A stretch of 64,000 nucleotides of DNA, taken from contig NC_066844.1 of assembly GCF_001640805.2 (NCBI RefSeq), forward strand, positions 129,001-193,000, given 5' to 3'. The notes beneath the pieces were generated by a model. The model worked only from the letters and a program-made list of their open reading frames with translations. It had not been told where the DNA came from and ran no database searches. Position 1 is the stretch's first letter. The number at the start of each line of letters is the position of its first letter. Below, piece by piece: positions 20,001 through 30,202 of this stretch. This DNA is from Lates calcarifer (Eukaryota > Chordata > Actinopteri > Centropomidae). The translations under genes were made by a program, and so were the position numbers.

Positions 20001-20465
20001 TCAAACAGGTGAAATTGAAACAGAAATTCATTTTCTCACAAGTTGCCCAAAATATAAAGAAATTAGAGAAAATGAATTCACCACATTTAGACAAAAAATC
20101 CCAAACTTTGTTTCCATCCCAAAAGATCAACAGATTCGAATCCTTCTAGGAGAAGAAAGCTCTGTGATAGACGTGGCAGAAGAGTATGTCACAGCATGTC
20201 ACACAGAGACAGTTTAATGTAGGGATTCTATATGTGTGTATGTATATACATTCACACGTATATGTATATATTTTATTTTGTTTTCTTGTTGTTGTTTTGT
20301 TTGTTTGTTTTGTTATTTCTTATCTCATTCTTCATTATTATCTTATTGTATATAGTTATTGTTGTATTTGTATTTACTGATGTTCTAATGTTCATATGTC
20401 ATTTTATGCTTTGGCAACATGTTTTATGTAAAATGTCATGACAATAAAGCCAAATCGAAATCGAA
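17093..20465 (+). mobile_element. Degenerate non-LTR retrotransposon (LINE) in rbm39 intron 1
   Basis: The element starts inside the endonuclease domain (LLCGDFNARAG near 17237, later SDHNQF near 17567). It continues through a reverse transcriptase with PIFKNGD...NPSNYRGVCV near 18480, RGVHQGCNISPTLFN near 18907 and a YADD box near 19030. A carboxy domain follows, then a 3' UTR with AATAAAG and a GAAATC tail. Several stops and frameshifts (for example near 17635, 17887, 18618, 19041 and 19456) make it inactive. It is oriented against rbm39. The clade is unresolved (L2/CR1/I-like by motif style). It is flanked by AGACAGAGAGAG on the left and (GA)n on the right. Confidence 0.9.
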
Positions 20466-20580
20466 CTCAGAGAGAGAGAGAGAGAGAGACAGACAGAGAG
20501 AGAGAGAGAGAGACAGACAGAGAGAGAGAGAGGAGAGAGAGACAGACAGACAGAGAGAGGGAGAGACAGAGACAGAAAGA
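20466..20580. repeat. (GA)n-rich repeat right of the LINE
   Basis: GA dinucleotides mixed with GACA units. Together with 16738-16830 it brackets the two LINE copies, suggesting both entered one GA tract. Confidence 0.9.
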
Positions 20581-21109
20581 GCTTCAGTATCATCTCAGCT
20601 GATACAGAAACTGCTCAGATCTACAGAGAAAACGTAAATCCATCTGACACAAGACTGAGACCAGAGTCCTGACTGACACAGACTAACATAAGTAGCGTTC
20701 ACTTCCTGATTCTGATCTGGTGTTAGAGTCTCCTGAGTTCAGAATCTGGATGAGACCTGATCCCACCTGACCCAGGCCTTACACCTGAACTTAGACCATC
20801 AGAAACCAGGACCATGTAAACTGGGATGTGAATATTCCGGGTTCTCGAGGTCTACATAAACACCTGACCAAAACCAGACGTTGTCATGGAGATGTGATGA
20901 TCCAGGTGAAGCTGGTCTCAAGTCAGTCTGACAGGACGTGGGCTCAGTCATTAAACACCTGTACAGGTAACTTTACACCTGTGAGGGCTGTTAGCTTAGC
21001 CGTTAGCTACACAGCTACACCAGCGTCTGTTCCCGCTGAAAGCCACCGGAGTGTATGTGACCTCAGCCGGTTTGAATTCAATGAAACACACCCAAGGGCT
21101 CCACACTCA

Positions 21110-21410
21110 CAGCTACCAGCTAACGGCTAGCAGCGGTCAGATAACAGCTAACAGCTAACGGCTAACAGCTAGCAGCTAGCCGGAGCCTCGCAGGCCTCCC
21201 GCCGTCTATCTCCGGTATGTACCGGCTCAGCACCGAGTCGGTGGCTGTAACCGGGGGACAGGTAAGAGCTTTACCTGGAAACACAGCGGCTCGGGGGTAA
21301 TAACCAGCAAATGGTCGGTTACTGTCACTGTTACTTCTCCGTCGTTACCCGCGCGGCGCTACTCTGCGCTGTCAATGGCGCATACAAGGAACTCGACTGT
21401 TCTCGCGAGA
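21110..21410 (-). promoter_or_regulatory. rbm39 promoter and probable non-coding exon 1
   Basis: CpG-containing sequence with a minus-strand donor (TTCCAG|GTAAAG at 21273-21274) suggests a non-coding exon 1 from 21275 to roughly 21400. GCTAAC/GCTAGC repeats (21112-21182) lie inside intron 1. A plus-strand ATG with a donor (21216-21261) is also present but has no downstream partner exons. Confidence 0.5.
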
Positions 21411-21439
21411 CTTTACTACCGCGAGATCATAACACAGCA

Positions 21440-22020
21440 GCAGCTCGCTGATCCAAATTCTCAGATGTGAAGATTTCCTGGATCTCATGTTTGTGTTTTG
21501 ACTGTTGGTCAGAAAAAACACACACCACAACATCTTCATTGTTTCTGGCATTTTATTCACGAATCAATGGAAGGATAAAAAAACATAACACAATTCAGAT
21601 TCCATGTGTAAGTAATATTAATAATAGTAATCACAGAAATAAAATAATGATGTATGAATAGATGTATTGATAATAATGCAGTTTCACAGTTTTTCCTGTG
21701 ATGTTTTTCCTGTGATGAATAGGGTTAACCCCTTAGGCCAGATTCTAGAGTCCCTCTACAGGACCAGGACCACAGGATGGAGGACCTACCCAAACAACAA
21801 AAACTAACAGTAACCCTAACCCTAACTTACAATTGGAGCTGACTGTGTTTCAGTGTTTATGTCAAACAGTTAAAAAGGTTTGAGGACATTTAGAAACAGA
21901 GTCTCCATCAGATTCAATCTAAAGGATCTAAATCATTTTATTTGTGGCTGATAAACTGTCACTGTACTGTCACCACAGTACCTGAGAATATTACTTCTAT
22001 ATTTAAGACAACTGTACAAA
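21440..22020. other. Intergenic rbm39-tsen2, unannotated part
   Basis: AT-rich DNA with no supported gene. A two-unit CCCTAACCCTAA at about 21815 is too short to be telomeric. Degenerate repeats follow to 23210 (listed separately). Confidence 0.5.
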
Positions 22021-22024
22021 GAAA

Positions 22025-22260
22025 ATGAGTAAAATACAAGTAAATGTGTCAATACAACAAAGTAAAAATACTCCATTAAGTAAAAGGCCTATATTTAAAA
22101 TGTTACTGCAGTAAAAGTACAGAAGTATTATCAGTAGTCCTGATTGTGCTGTAACTGTGACTGATCTCTGATCAGATCATCCATCATTCAGCAGCATGTT
22201 ACTGTAGCTGCTGCAGGTGGAGCTGATTTAACTACATCAGATACAGTTAATTTAGTCCAC
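22025..22260. repeat. Dispersed fish repeat (AGTAAAAGTACAG type)
   Basis: Contains AAATGTTACTGCAGTAAAA, AGTACAGAAGTATTATCAG and the CTGCTGCAGGTGGAGCTGAT segment typical of a common ray-finned fish repeat. Related pieces occur at 31785, 44585 and 53310. Confidence 0.6.
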
Positions 22261-22548
22261 TCATTCCCAACCTGGGGGTCGGGCCCCTTTAAAGGGTCAC
22301 CAGGTAAATCTGAGGGGTCGTCACAGAAACACTAATTAATTGATTTGGGATTTTAATTTTTTCTCTGATCTTTGTATTTGTTGTTTGAAATATTGGATCA
22401 TTTCAGACGTTTAGGTCAAAGGTCAAAAGGTTTTAAACTTTAACTATTATGTTCTTTTTTTATATAAGACTTTATTGTCATTGTAGAGTAAAAGGTAATA
22501 CTAATAAACAGCTGTCAGATAAATATAATGTATTTTAGTAATTAAAGT

Positions 22549-22760
22549 ACACTACCAGTAATAAGTTTGGACACACCTTGTCATTGCAAACTTCCCTGCT
22601 GTGGGACTAACTGACTGATGGATTATCTTATCATTCAGTGGTTTTTCTTTATTTGTATTATTTTCTACATTGTAGATGAATATTGAAGAATTGAAGAATA
22701 TGTTTTATAGTTTATATTCTTCAAAGTAGCCACCTTTAGCTTTGATGACATTCATCATAC
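22549..22760 (+). mobile_element. Tc1/mariner-like terminal fragment
   Basis: Begins with the fish Tc1-type end CACTACCAGTAATAAGTTTG, then GACACACCTTGTCATT, and continues through CTACATTGTAGATGAATATT and TTCAAAGTAGCCACC(TTT)AGC. This is the standard order of such an element's terminal region. No transposase remains and no right end is seen. Confidence 0.7.
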
Positions 22761-22954
22761 ATCATTCCTCTACAGGGGCTGGACTCACTCCTGATGTTAG
22801 GGGCTGGACAGGTGTGGACAAGCCCCTCGCTGATCGATGCTGTGATGGAGGATTCACCAGAGGGTTCAAGAGGATCTAATCTTTTTACTGTATTTTTGAC
22901 TGTTATCATGAGGTTAGGGACATGGAGTCTGAGTGGACCTGTGTGAGTCCATCA

Positions 22955-23215
22955 AGTTGAAGACATTTAAAGAAACACTCTGAGGAGGTCCTGAACCTGA
23001 CATATTCTCTATAGAGGTGGAGGTGGAGGCCTCAGGGCAAAGACTGAACCATTTCTCTGTCTGAAATCACAGAGGACATAAGAAACGCTGGGTTTGGGTG
23101 AGATTTATCCTGAGACCTGAGGCTCAGGGGATTGTGGGTATGTCCTGGTTGACCCGCCTCTTCATGGTGGTCAGAGACAGGACCTGTGGACTGGCAGACA
23201 CATTGGTCTGTTGGG
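22955..23215 (+). mobile_element. RTE-like LINE fragment
   Basis: Sequence resembling the endonuclease-RT linker of the fish RTE-type LINE: GAGGAGGTCCTGAACCTGAC, GGAGGTGGAGGC, then TGTCCTGGTTGACCCGCCTC, and GGACCTGTGGACTGGCAGAC. It is degenerate with no open frame. A better preserved relative is at 36105-36995. Confidence 0.6.
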
Positions 23216-23428
23216 TCACCACTTTAGTCCAGGACTGCCCTGAAATAGTCATCATCTTCTCCTCAATGGTCTGGAACAAACATGGCTCTCAGACGATGTG
23301 TCCTCAGGACTCTGCTGATCAGGCGGATTATGTTATGCTCAGGTAGGTTGACTGGATCTCAGACTGTGGCTGACAGTTACACCTGCTGTCAATCAAACAC
23401 TGACACAACTGTGTCTGATAATTATCTT

Positions 23429-23434
23429 TAATAA
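23429..23434 (-). terminator. Possible tsen2 poly(A) signal
   Basis: TTTAAT on the plus strand gives ATTAAA, about 145 bases past the tsen2 stop. It is a weak variant signal and no better one is nearby. Confidence 0.35.
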
Positions 23435-23575
23435 TAAAAAACCAACCAGTGACACACACCCAGACTGAAACAGACTAAATGTGGTCTCAGCTTCTCTCTT
23501 CATGACGTCCATGTTTGTCTTCATGACCCTGAGCTGATGTCATCAGTGACATCGCCTGTTCCTCAAATCAGCCAA

Positions 23576-26500
23576 TCAGATGTCGTCCTGCTCCGCTCGC
23601 TCTCTGGAGGAAACCCACCTGCTGACGATCACTTCCTGTCAAGAAAACAAAAATCATCTCTACGCTTCACATTTTATTCATTGCAACAGTGATAGTTTCA
23701 TTTAAATAATCAACAACAACAAGCAGATTAAATGTTTTTAACAGTTTACTAACAGTTCTCTCTGGAACCTGTTGAACACCAGAGTCACTTTCAACACCCA
23801 TGAGGAACCTGACGAGCAAACTGAAGAATAAAATCAGCTTTTTGTTTAGAAACAAGTCATCTTTCTCTTTTCAGTCAGGAGACAGTTGTGGTGTCTCCTT
23901 CCATCTTAAAGACTTTATCACAGCTGATAAACTCCTGAGGTTCATTCACATGTTAACTGTCCGTCTGCTCTCTCTGGCATCACCACTAGATGGCAGTAAA
24001 CCTGACACACTGGTCCTAACAGCAGCTGCTCCACATGTTTAAATTGAGTCTGGGTTCAGGTTCAGACACTGAGCTAAAAAACTCAGAAACTCATTTCACT
24101 GAACTTTTCATTAGAGAAAAAAAGGCGCTGCTGTTTCTTGTTACACAGTCTCTTCCAGTTACCTGAACCTTCAGTCTGCTCACACACTCAGGTGAGTCCA
24201 GCTCAGCCTCTGATTGGTCAGCTGGAAAGATGATGTAACACAACATCAGCTCCTGTGAAACAAACAGAAAATCTTCAGTGTGAAATAAAAAGCAGAACAA
24301 AGTCTGATCCGATGAAACCGGACTGCTCGCTACCTTGGAGACGTTGGCGGTGATCCTGCTGAGAGCCGCCAGAGAACGCCACGAAAACGGACGCAATGCA
24401 GAGCCCCTGAACGCATCGCCAACCCGCTCAACTACCACTGAGTAACTACAGCGAGAGGAAAGGGACAAATTCAAGACGAGTTTATTAATATAGAACCACA
24501 GGTTGACAGATGAACAGAGAAACTTTAACATGAGAAAAAAAACATTTAAATAAGAAAAACTAAAAGAGAAACAGAAACAAGCAGATCAAAAGTTAAAGTT
24601 TAAAATCTTGCTGTTTTAAGGTGGTATCCTTTAGTTTCTGCTGTTTTAAGGTGGTATCCTGTAGGTATTACTGTTTTTAAGGCGGCAGTCGGCTGAGTTT
24701 GTTTAGCTCAGAACAAGATTTCTGCTGGATTTGATCGTGTCGTGGATTCAAGCTGAGCTCTGACTTTTCATCAGTTTTCTCAGGGAACAGTTCTGATCAG
24801 TTCTGTTCAGTTCTCACCAGACAGGGTTAAATTTAATGATATCTGCGTTGTGTGAAAACCAGGATCCCACTATACTCATGAGGACCAAAGTACTGGAGCC
24901 CACAGGTTTAAACTGGTTTCAGGTTAAGACTTGGTGAAGGGTCCTCACAGAGACAGGTGTGTTTTACCTTGCATGGTAGAAAGGAGGGCCTTTCCTGTAC
25001 AACACTGAAAACAGAAACATAAAGTTATTTATGAAGTGATGTTCAAACAGAACTGAATGTGTGTGTGTGTGAGTGTGTGTGTGTGTGTCTTACTAAGGTC
25101 AGCGCCATACTTGGCCCCGCCCCCTCCTTTAGGGACCCACCCCCTGCTGCGATAGTAATGATAGGCTGCATATGAGCTGACAAAGTTGGGACGCAGGGAC
25201 AGGAACTTCCTCCACAGCTCAATGATTGACAGGGGCTCCTGACCAATCACAGCAAAGGACAGCAGTGAGGTAATTTAATGAGGAAGTATATATGTTACTT
25301 GGTGCAGGTAGATAGACAGACGGTTACCTGGTGTAGGTAGACAGACAGACAGCCCAGACCATAGACCAGGAAGAAGGCCTGTAGGTGCAAACAGAGAGAG
25401 TATGAAGAGGCCACGCCCACTACAGGTGTGATCAACAGGTTGAGTTACAGTCTGTTGATTTAGATTCTGCAGGACCCTGGTCCAGGTGCGTGAGTGCAGT
25501 GTTTGTGAGTTACCTCCTCCAGACTGAGCTGCAGATATTCTGACAGAGAGAACGGAGTCCGCCGGACCTCCCTGACCCCCCCACCAACCTGCAGACACAA
25601 ACCTCAGATTAAACCAGAACTGATCTTTAGAGTACAGCAGTGAGACCTGATCTGGATGCAGGTGAAGACTCACCTCACTGTCAGAGACCACCAGGACAAA
25701 ACCAGGACCTGGAACCAGAGGCTCAGGATCAGGATCAGGGTTGGAATCTGAGTCCTGGTCTGAGCTGTGATCGAGGTCTTGAGGGTCTGAGGTGAAACCA
25801 GTTTCCTCTGTGGTCTGTGGAGTCATGTGACCCAGGGAGAGAACCACCATACCTGCAGCTTCTCTTGGCCTCCGGCTCGACCTCTAACCCCGGCCTCGAC
25901 CTCTTCATGTGGTGACAGACTCCACCCTCTGGTCGTGGCCCCTCCCCTTCCCCCCTGTGTCCATTCTCCCCCCCTCCCACCTCCCTCCTCACATCCTCCA
26001 TCTCTACAGGCTGAGAGAGTCGGAGCAGAGTTTGACTGACAGCCTCCTCATCCAATCCCTGAGTAGAGAGGGCTGACCTCGCCCACCTGAGTAGCTCCTC
26101 ATACCTGGAGGGGGCGGGAAAAATTACAGGATGTGATGTCATTGTGAACAGACAGGATGTGATGTCATTGTGAACAGACAGGATGTGATGTCACTGACCT
26201 GGACTCTGAGACAACAGGTAGAAACAAACCTTCGTGCTCTGTAACAGAAACAGTAACCAGCTGACATCAGACAACAGCACTGATTGGACCAGACTGATGA
26301 TGTCACTGTGTGGGTGTGAACTCACGCTCCCATTGGTCAGAGATGCTGTGGTCTGGTCTGGCTCTGGACAGGATGCCTTTCCCAAAATACCCCTGAGACA
26401 CAACAAAACAGGTTCAACCTGAGACCTGGTTCCTGATCATGTGGATTAACTCAGACCTGGTCCTAGATCAGGTGGATTAACTCAGACCTGGTCCTAGATG

Positions 26501-26844
26501 ATGTGGATTAACTCAGACCTGGTCCTAGATGATGTGGATTAACTCAGACCTGGTCCTAGATGATGTGGATTAACCCAGACCTGGTTCCTGATCATGTGGA
26601 TTAACTCAGACCTGGTTCTACACCAGGTGGATTAACTCAGACCTGGTTCTCTGTGATGTGGATTAACTCAGACCTGGTTGTGGATCTTCTGGATGTGATC
26701 CGGATGACAGACCAGCACGTGTTGGTTGATGAGCTCCGCCCTGAGCATGGTCCTCTCCCCCGGGCTGTAGCTCACCGGCAGCGGAGCCTCGTACTCCTCC
26801 TGGACCCTGGTGCGGCGCCGAGGAGCCCGGAATTCCGCCTGCAT
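23576..26844 (-). CDS. tsen2: TSEN2, catalytic subunit of tRNA-splicing endonuclease
   Basis: TSEN2 cuts the 5' splice site of intron-containing pre-tRNAs in the nuclear TSEN complex. Exons are 26674-26844, 26326-26392, 26199-26238, 25853-26104, 25674-25764, 25514-25588, 25328-25378, 25094-25238, 24968-25004, 24334-24445, 24163-24252 and 23576-23635. They total 397 codons including stop, and all phases agree. Recognised blocks are [66 protein letters not shown] and [13 protein letters not shown]. The predicted catalytic Tyr (KYGADL), His (FYHAS) and Lys (NVSK) are present. An 88-nt intron (25765-25852) is inferred because reading straight through changes frame; an indel in this low-complexity acidic region is the alternative. 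The protein is shorter than human TSEN2 mainly in the central variable region. Confidence 0.93.
25057..25091. repeat. (GT)n starting at a tsen2 donor
   Basis: A GT/CA run begins within six bases of the donor of exon 25094-25238. On the gene strand it reads GTAAGACACACACACAC. Confidence 0.85.
25290..25352 (-). repeat. Tandem duplication spanning a tsen2 exon end and donor
   Basis: The exon end and donor of 25328-25378 (CTACACCAG|GTAAC preceded by CTGTCTGTCTGTC) are copied about 31 bp downstream as CTGCACCAAG|TAAC preceded by CTGTCTATC. The second copy has AAG|TAAC in place of CAG|GTAAC, so its donor is weakened. Confidence 0.8.
26105..26198 (-). repeat. tsen2 intron 3 built of a 28-bp repeat
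   Basis: About three copies of a 28-bp unit containing TGACATCACATCCTGTC start four bases after the donor and fill most of this 94-nt intron. Confidence 0.8.
26404..26690 (-). repeat. 31-bp minisatellite of iterated donors in tsen2 intron 1
   Basis: The real junction is AACCAG|GTCTGAG at 26673-26674. On the gene strand the intron then repeats a 31-bp unit about eight times, each holding CCAG|GTCTGAGTTAATCC (one copy GGGTTAATCC). The array fills nearly all of the 281-nt intron up to exon 2. Confidence 0.9.
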
Positions 26845-27080
26845 GCTGCCGGGACCGGCGGAGACCGGGTCGGAGGTGCTTTGGTCCTCTGCTGGATCCG
26901 GACTGGATGTTTCTGCTGAGAAGCGACTCGCGCTGCTAACTGTTAGCTTCTCATCGATTAACCGTTTCAGTCCTGTTCGTTTTTTTCCCGGTCGGTTTTA
27001 TTTTGCTGTCGGACAGGTGTCACAGAATCTGAGTCCGGGTGGAACCGTCAACGCCTCCCGTCAGTTCCTCCTGCATGGTT
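26845..27080 (-). promoter_or_regulatory. tsen2 promoter region
   Basis: CpG-containing sequence upstream of the tsen2 ATG. No TATA box is evident and the start site is not determined. The rest of the interval, 27080-27660, is AT-rich intergenic DNA with no gene seen, leading into the 3' end of mkrn2os copy 1. Confidence 0.4.
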
Positions 27081-27660
27081 CAGTTATTGATTTATCTATA
27101 ATCTAAATAAATAGATTATTCATCTAAATTTTAGACGGAGTTAAAGAGGAAACAGTTGTATTGATAGTGATGAACCTTAAGTGTCTGCTGTGTGACCGTG
27201 GTGCCCCCTAGTGGTCGGTGCTGTGAACAGCTGTAGCTTCACATTAAAATCAGACGGTTCATGTTTTAATGTTCTTTTAGAGACTCATTCATTTATTACA
27301 GTCAACATATAAACACACTCACAGACACAGTGTTTATGTCCTCATCACAGCAACAGTTTGTAATGAAGGTTAAACGAGTCACATCAGTGTAAATGAAGCA
27401 ATAACACCCACCCAGCCCAAAAAAAAATTAATATTTTTTTCAGCGTAAATTAAATTCACATTATGTTGCTCCGTGTTCTCTGAGAGGAAATCAAACTGAT
27501 CTGAGGGTTTTATTGTGAAAGGACTAGACCAGGATGAGGTTTCAGGATCCTCAAGGACAAACGTCAGAGTAACAGAGTAACTGGGATTAGTAACTGTAAT
27601 CTGATTAATGAGTGTCAGATTACCATCACTCACACTGTTGTTACTGAAAAAGTAATCAGA

Positions 27661-29099
27661 TTACTGTAACACAGTTTCCTGTCTGTCCTCCTGCCCATCC
27701 TCCGGTCTGTCCACCATGTAGTACTGGTGTCTCTCGACGTGACGGTACAGCGCGGTGAACTTTGACACCCTCCTCATCCTCGGCAGGATGAAGCTGTGAG
27801 TGAAGGTCTCTCTGCTCAGGGAGCTCTGCCCCTCTGCCGCCAGCACGCCGTTCACGAAGCGAAGACAGAAACTGAAGCAGTTATGGTGGTCATCATCAAA
27901 CCTGAGCCACAGACAGGTCAGAGAGAGAGAGAGAGACAGGTGGAGAAAGAAACAGGTGACAGAGAGAGAGACAGGTGAAAAGGTGCTGACTGGTTCAGAC
28001 TAATTAGACTGGTTCAGACTAGTTATGTGTACAGACTCAGTTGTCAGTTTATTAGGAACACCTGTTGAGACCAGGTCTGATCAGGACTTTGGGACTTGGG
28101 GGGGGGGGCACAGGACACGATCCTTCAGGTTAATCTACACCTGGAGACATCAGAACCTTCACAGACCTGATCACACAGGTGTGTGAAGTGTACCTGTGAC
28201 AGGTGTATGAACTGTACCTGTGCCAGGCGGGGTCCCACATGGGTCCATCAGAGAAGCGGTCCAGGTATAGGTCCCACTGAGCCAGTAGGTGGAACATGTC
28301 AGGTCGGACCAGAGGAACACTGACGCAGCGCTCCCACCCACTCTGATCTCTACGGACCCCCCCCCGAGTGTAGTTATACACAACTCCTACACACACACAC
28401 ACATGCAGAGTGAGATTCAGCTTCAGATAAACAGGTGTGTTCACTTCACACAGCCTCAGCCTCAGACTCTGTCAGAGCAGACACCTGTGATGTCACAGCA
28501 CAGGTAACTGGTCCTGATAATGGACTGGGAGCTGCTGACAGAACCACCTCACAGGTGGAGGGCTGGTTACATCCACAAGAACACAGACTGACCCCTGACC
28601 TCTGACCTCTGTCCTACCTTTAGTGTTGGAGATGCCGGTGTGCAGATCTGACGTGCCATCAAACTCTCTGAGAAAAAAACAGCAGGACACACAGGTTAGA
28701 CTGGTTCAGACTAGTTATGTGTACAGACCCAGTTGTCAGTTTATTAGGAACACCAGGTCAGGACTTGGGGGGGTGGGGGGCACAGGTCAAGATCCTTCAG
28801 GTGAATCTACATCCTGGAAACATCAGAACCTTCACAGACCTGATCACACAGGTGTTCCTAATAAACTGACCTCTGGCTGCAAGCCTACCTGTTTACCTGT
28901 CTTGGCTGTCGTGTGCAGGTGCGATCAGGAGGCAGCAGGAGCTCTTGTGTCCATTGGTGAAGGGGGAGGGGAGGCTGACTGGCGCCTCCTGCAGCCTGCT
29001 CCCTCTCAGCTCCTCCCCGCAGCTCGGACACTCCTCCGGCACTGAGAAACAGAAGATCTCCTTCTGACAGTGACTCAGCCGGATCACGCTCTGCTCCAT
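27661..29099 (-). CDS. mkrn2os: MKRN2OS-like protein, tandem copy 1
   Basis: Exons are 28897-29099, 28618-28667, 28218-28386 and 27661-27901, giving 220 aa with phases joining. It starts MEQSVIRLSHCQKEIFCFSV, with a CPSCGEEL pair, then LPSPFTNGHKSSCCLLIAP, EFDGTSDLHTGISNTKG, VVYNYTRGGV, SVPLVRPDMF, DDDHHNCFSFCLRFVNGVL and RRVSKFTALYRHV. This matches the vertebrate MKRN2 opposite-strand family, whose molecular role is not established. It lacks a signal peptide and membrane segments. It sits 3' of copy 2 in the same orientation, consistent with local duplication. Introns 2 and 3 each contain a copy of the same MITE. Confidence 0.88.
28040..28196. mobile_element. MITE copy A in mkrn2os copy 1 (intron 3), right end lost
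   Basis: Starts with the inverted-repeat end CAGTTTATTAGGAACACC and has a body with a G-run and CCTTCACAGACCTGATCACA. It shares most of its length with copy B at 28729-28872. The complementary right end is missing. Confidence 0.75.
28186..28225 (-). repeat. 24-bp duplication carrying a splice donor (mkrn2os copy 1)
   Basis: The exon 3 donor context CACAG|GTACAGTTCATACAC is followed 24 bp later by CACAG|GTACACTTCACACAC, so two full donors lie in tandem. Confidence 0.8.
28729..28872. mobile_element. MITE copy B with complete inverted ends (mkrn2os copy 1 intron 1)
   Basis: The left end GTCAGTTTATTAGGAACACC and the right end GGTGTTCCTAATAAACTGAC are exact complements over at least 20 bp. The roughly 100-bp interior is non-coding. 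It is a near copy of element A. Confidence 0.85.
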
Positions 29100-30200
29100 C
29101 TCCTGCTCCTCCTCTGCCTTTACTCTTTAACACCTCCTCTCTTCCTCCTTCTTTAATACCTCCCTTTACTCCTCACCTTCCTCCTCCAGGTGTCTTGTTT
29201 CTCCTCAGTTCTTCTGCTCCTCCTTTTCTCCTCTGCTCCTCTCTGACTTGTTTTCCTCCTCTCTCCTCCTCTGTGTCACACCTGGTTGCTAGGTTACAGC
29301 CTATCAAATGACATCACTGCTCTTGCTCCAGCCTATCAGGTTGTAGCTGCTGTCAGACAGACAGTCATGTGACCCGGGTCACCTGTTGCTGCTGCAGTCT
29401 GAACAGGTGACCTTCGTCCCTGCCGGCAGTGTCGTCATGGAAACGGTGGAAGCGGTGTTGGTGTAGTCGTGACAGGAAACAGAATCATCCTCAGCCTAAA
29501 ACCTGACTTCAATCAATCATCAATGATCAATAAAAAGATTGAGGAACTGGTTTATCTGTTCTGAACTGGAACTGGTAATCCCACCTGAAAAAAAATGTGC
29601 GAGTCCCCTCAAAATAAAAGCTGGTGTGATCTGATTGGTGCAGGTCAACACTTTTTCCATCTCACCTGTCAGACTGTGTGTGATCTGATCTGTCAGCTCA
29701 GGTGTGTCTGATCACAGCAGCTAAACACTCACCTGTCCTCAGACCTCACCTGTCTCACCTACACTGTAAAACAGGAAGTTTCCTGACTTCACACTGTTTT
29801 ATTTATCAACATGACTTCTTCATTTTATTTTCTGTTCAATCCTGCACAGACACAACATCAGGTCTCACCTGTTCGTCCTGATAACACCTGGAGACACAGT
29901 GAGACAGGTGTTATAGACACTTAGTCTCTGCACAGTCAAACAGACCAGTGGGTAGTTCAGGGACCTCAGGAGACTTGAGTGTTTGTGGGAAATATGCAGC
30001 TGAAGAGTAGTTCGGGGACCATGGGAAACCTGAAGTACAGATAGTTCCCAGCAAATACACAGATCTACTGCACTGTTCAGGAGATGGGGATGTTAGCAGT
30101 AAATACACTGTGCCGGTGGGTAGTTCAGGGACCTCAAGAGACTTGACAGTTTCTAGCAAACAGACCAAACCAGCTGGTGTGTTCGGGGGCTGTGGGACAG
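29100..30200. other. Region between the two mkrn2os copies
   Basis: Holds a CT/TCC-rich stretch (29100-29270), the probable copy 1 promoter, and at 29930-30180 a degenerate repeat with GTAGTTCRGGGACC motifs every 70-130 bp. No additional gene is supported. Confidence 0.5.
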
Positions 30201-30202
30201 TT

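Noticed and set aside
21216..21261. Plus-strand mini-exon starting MYRLSTESVAVTGGQ with a good donor
   Set aside because: No downstream exon in phase could be found before the tsen2 gene; at most an antisense transcript of the rbm39 promoter.
21812..21828. CCCTAACCCTAA as an interstitial telomere
   Set aside because: Only two units; expected by chance.
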